Of a stretch of 64,000 nt of DNA, positions 62,949-64,000 are shown in pieces. Each line of letters opens with the position of its first letter. The first letter of the stretch is position 1. This DNA comes from Streptomyces sp. NBC_00440. Lineage in GTDB: Bacteria > Actinomycetota > Actinomycetes > Streptomycetales > Streptomycetaceae. The notes beneath the pieces are model-generated. The model ran no database searches, was not told the origin of the DNA, and was given only the letters and a program-made list of their open reading frames with translations. The position numbers and the translations under genes were made by a program. The stretch covers positions 5,897,501-5,961,500 of the forward strand of contig NZ_CP107921.1 of the NCBI RefSeq assembly GCF_036014215.1, written 5' to 3'.

Positions 62949-63941
62949 TCAGTCCCAGGAGCCCCGTGCGGGCGGCAGTTCCGCGATCTCCCCAAGATCC
63001 TCTGCTGTCGGCACCAGTTCCGCAGCGCGAGCGTTCTCCACGGCCCACCGCTCCTGCTTGGTCCCCGGCACCGGCACCACATGCGGCCCCTGCCTCAGCA
63101 CCCACGCCAGCGCCACCTGGGCAGGCGTCGCCCCATGACGCCCCGCGATCCGCCGCAGCCCCGCCACCACCGGCTGGTTCGCCGCCATCATCTCGGCGGT
63201 GAACCGCGGATGCCTGGCCCGCATGTCGTCGGGCTCGAAGCCCTGCCCCGGCGTGAGCGTGCCCGAGAGGAAACCGTTCCCCAGCGGCATCGCCGCCAGG
63301 AAGCCGACCCCGCGCGCCTCGCACCACGGCAGCAGTGAGTCGAGAGCGTCCCGGGACCAGACCGAGAGCTCGGCCTGTACCGCGCTCACCGGAAAAACCT
63401 GCTGGACCCGGTCCAGCTGTCCGACCGTCGCGTCATGCAGGCGTGCGCCGGGGCGCCGGGAGGCGCGCGCTCCGACCGCGCAGAAACCGAGGGCCCGCAC
63501 CTTCCCCGCGGCGACCAGCTCGGCCATCGCCCCCCAGGTCTCCTCGACGGGCACCTCGGGGTCGGCCCTGTGCAGCTGGTAGAGGTCGATCACATCGGTC
63601 TGCAACCGCCGCAGCGAGGCATCGCAGGCCCGGCGTATGTAACCCGGCCTGCCGTTGGCGACGATGTGCTGTTCGCCCGCGAGGAGGCCACACTTGGTGG
63701 AGAGGAAGGCATCGGCCCTGCGCTCCTTCAGGACCCGCCCCAGCATCAGTTCATTGGTGAACGGGCCGTACATGTCGGCCGTGTCGAGGAGGGTCGAGCC
63801 GGCGTCGAGTGCGGCGTGCACGGTACGCAGCGAACGGTCCCCGCGCTGCTGGGATCCGGTGTACGCCCAGCTCATCGGCATGCAGCCGAGCCCGATCGCG
63901 CCCACTTCGAGCGCTGCCGCCCCGATTGTCCTGCGCTCCAC
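62949..63941 (-). CDS. Aldo/keto reductase
   Basis: NADPH-dependent oxidoreductase of 330 residues in the AKR fold. The catalytic tetrad is readable: Asp and Tyr in LLDTADMYGPFTNE, Lys in FLSTKCGLL and His in YQLHRADPEVPVEE. The C-terminal cofactor loop VVPVPGTKQERWAVENA is also typical of AKR family proteins. A Gly/Arg-rich insertion (GARASRRPGARLHD) between strands five and six is unusual and may alter the substrate. GTG 63941 has GGGAGG 9-10 nt upstream. It is divergent from the truncated gene at 63988, 46 bp away. Confidence 0.92.
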   Translation of the reverse strand: MERRTIGAAALEVGAIGLGCMPMSWAYTGSQQRGDRSLRTVHAALDAGSTLLDTADMYGPFTNELMLGRVLKERRADAFLSTKCGLLAGEQHIVANGRPGYIRRACDASLRRLQTDVIDLYQLHRADPEVPVEETWGAMAELVAAGKVRALGFCAVGARASRRPGARLHDATVGQLDRVQQVFPVSAVQAELSVWSRDALDSLLPWCEARGVGFLAAMPLGNGFLSGTLTPGQGFEPDDMRARHPRFTAEMMAANQPVVAGLRRIAGRHGATPAQVALAWVLRQGPHVVPVPGTKQERWAVENARAAELVPTAEDLGEIAELPPARGSWD

Positions 63942-63974
63942 CTGGCCGCATCCTCCCTCTTCCCGCCCCCAAAC

Positions 63975-63980
63975 TAACCT
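63975..63980 (+). promoter_or_regulatory. -10 hexamer TAACCT before the last start codon
   Basis: TAACCT ends 7 nt before the ATG at 63988, matching the leaderless spacing seen elsewhere in this window. Confidence 0.45.
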
Positions 63981-63987
63981 CCTGGTC

Positions 63988-64000
63988 ATGACTGCTGATG
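63988..64000 (+). CDS. First codons of a gene cut off by the window end
   Basis: ATG ACT GCT GAT begins at 63988, 7 nt after a TAACCT hexamer and divergent from the aldo/keto reductase. Only four codons are visible, so the product cannot be named. Its existence is inferred from the promoter-like spacing. Confidence 0.35.

Overview
The window is a very GC-rich chromosomal segment with strongly G/C-biased third codon positions, many GTG and TTG starts, Tat and lipobox signal peptides, and gene families typical of high-GC actinobacteria. It is almost certainly from a Streptomyces. The order sdaA-glyA-gcvH-gcvT, oligopeptide ABC operon, cysteine desulfurase, mnmA, ligA, rmdB, gatC-gatA-gatB matches, from memory, the S. 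coelicolor SCO5459-SCO5501 neighbourhood, so this is conserved core chromosome. I see no phage, insertion sequence, CRISPR array, tRNA or rRNA.

Layout. 1-8.8 kb: the 5' part of a glycogen debranching enzyme (minus), two tandem L,D-transpeptidase lipoproteins, an enoyl-CoA hydratase, an anti-sigma-like ATPase, and a translationally coupled pair (deacetylase-like lipoprotein plus beta-propeller lipoprotein). 8.8-17.4 kb: GNAT/MerR divergent pair, EF-hand protein, secreted GH64 glucanase, F420-type oxidoreductase, GH25 muramidase, a solitary ketosynthase sharing an operator with a TetR regulator, a RibD/DHFR-fold reductase and a GtrA membrane protein. 17.4-22.1 kb: one-carbon/serine-glycine block on the minus strand, with gcvT-gcvH-glyA behind a tandem glycine riboswitch and sdaA behind its own leader. 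22.2-31.6 kb: a P-loop protein, two SseB-like proteins and a five-gene oligopeptide ABC transporter. 31.7-43.7 kb: M1 peptidase, TRIC-type channel, thioesterase, a FabR/DesT-like TetR regulator divergent from two tiny membrane proteins, then a tRNA-thiolation pair (cysteine desulfurase and MnmA) around an amidase, DUF427, LOG-like, SDR, PQQ-like propeller and short MetE-like proteins. 43.7-52.3 kb: ligA, the c-di-GMP protein rmdB and gatCAB. 52.3-64 kb: SLC13/ArsB-like permease, S4 RNA-binding protein, MMPL transporter, GNAT, small membrane and basic proteins, a large LuxR/LAL regulator, a PQQ-sugar-dehydrogenase-like lipoprotein, an aldo/keto reductase and the first codons of a further gene.

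Functional themes. Glycine sensed by the riboswitch should drive GcvT, GcvH and GlyA, while SdaA deaminates the serine produced. The desulfurase can supply sulfur for MnmA 2-thiouridine synthesis. GatCAB makes Gln-tRNA(Gln)/Asn-tRNA(Asn) by transamidation. Cell-wall enzymes recur (two L,D-transpeptidases, GH25, amidase, deacetylase fold).

The most notable non-coding signals are at least ten apparently leaderless starts (TANNNT hexamer 6-7 nt before the start codon), several clear operators, a putative CTG start, and a set of short degenerate tandem arrays. In four of these arrays the first copy is the 3' end and stop codon of the preceding gene. No wholly new multi-gene system stands out. The best candidates for undescribed biology are the FabR-like regulator with its small membrane partners and the 3'-end duplication arrays.
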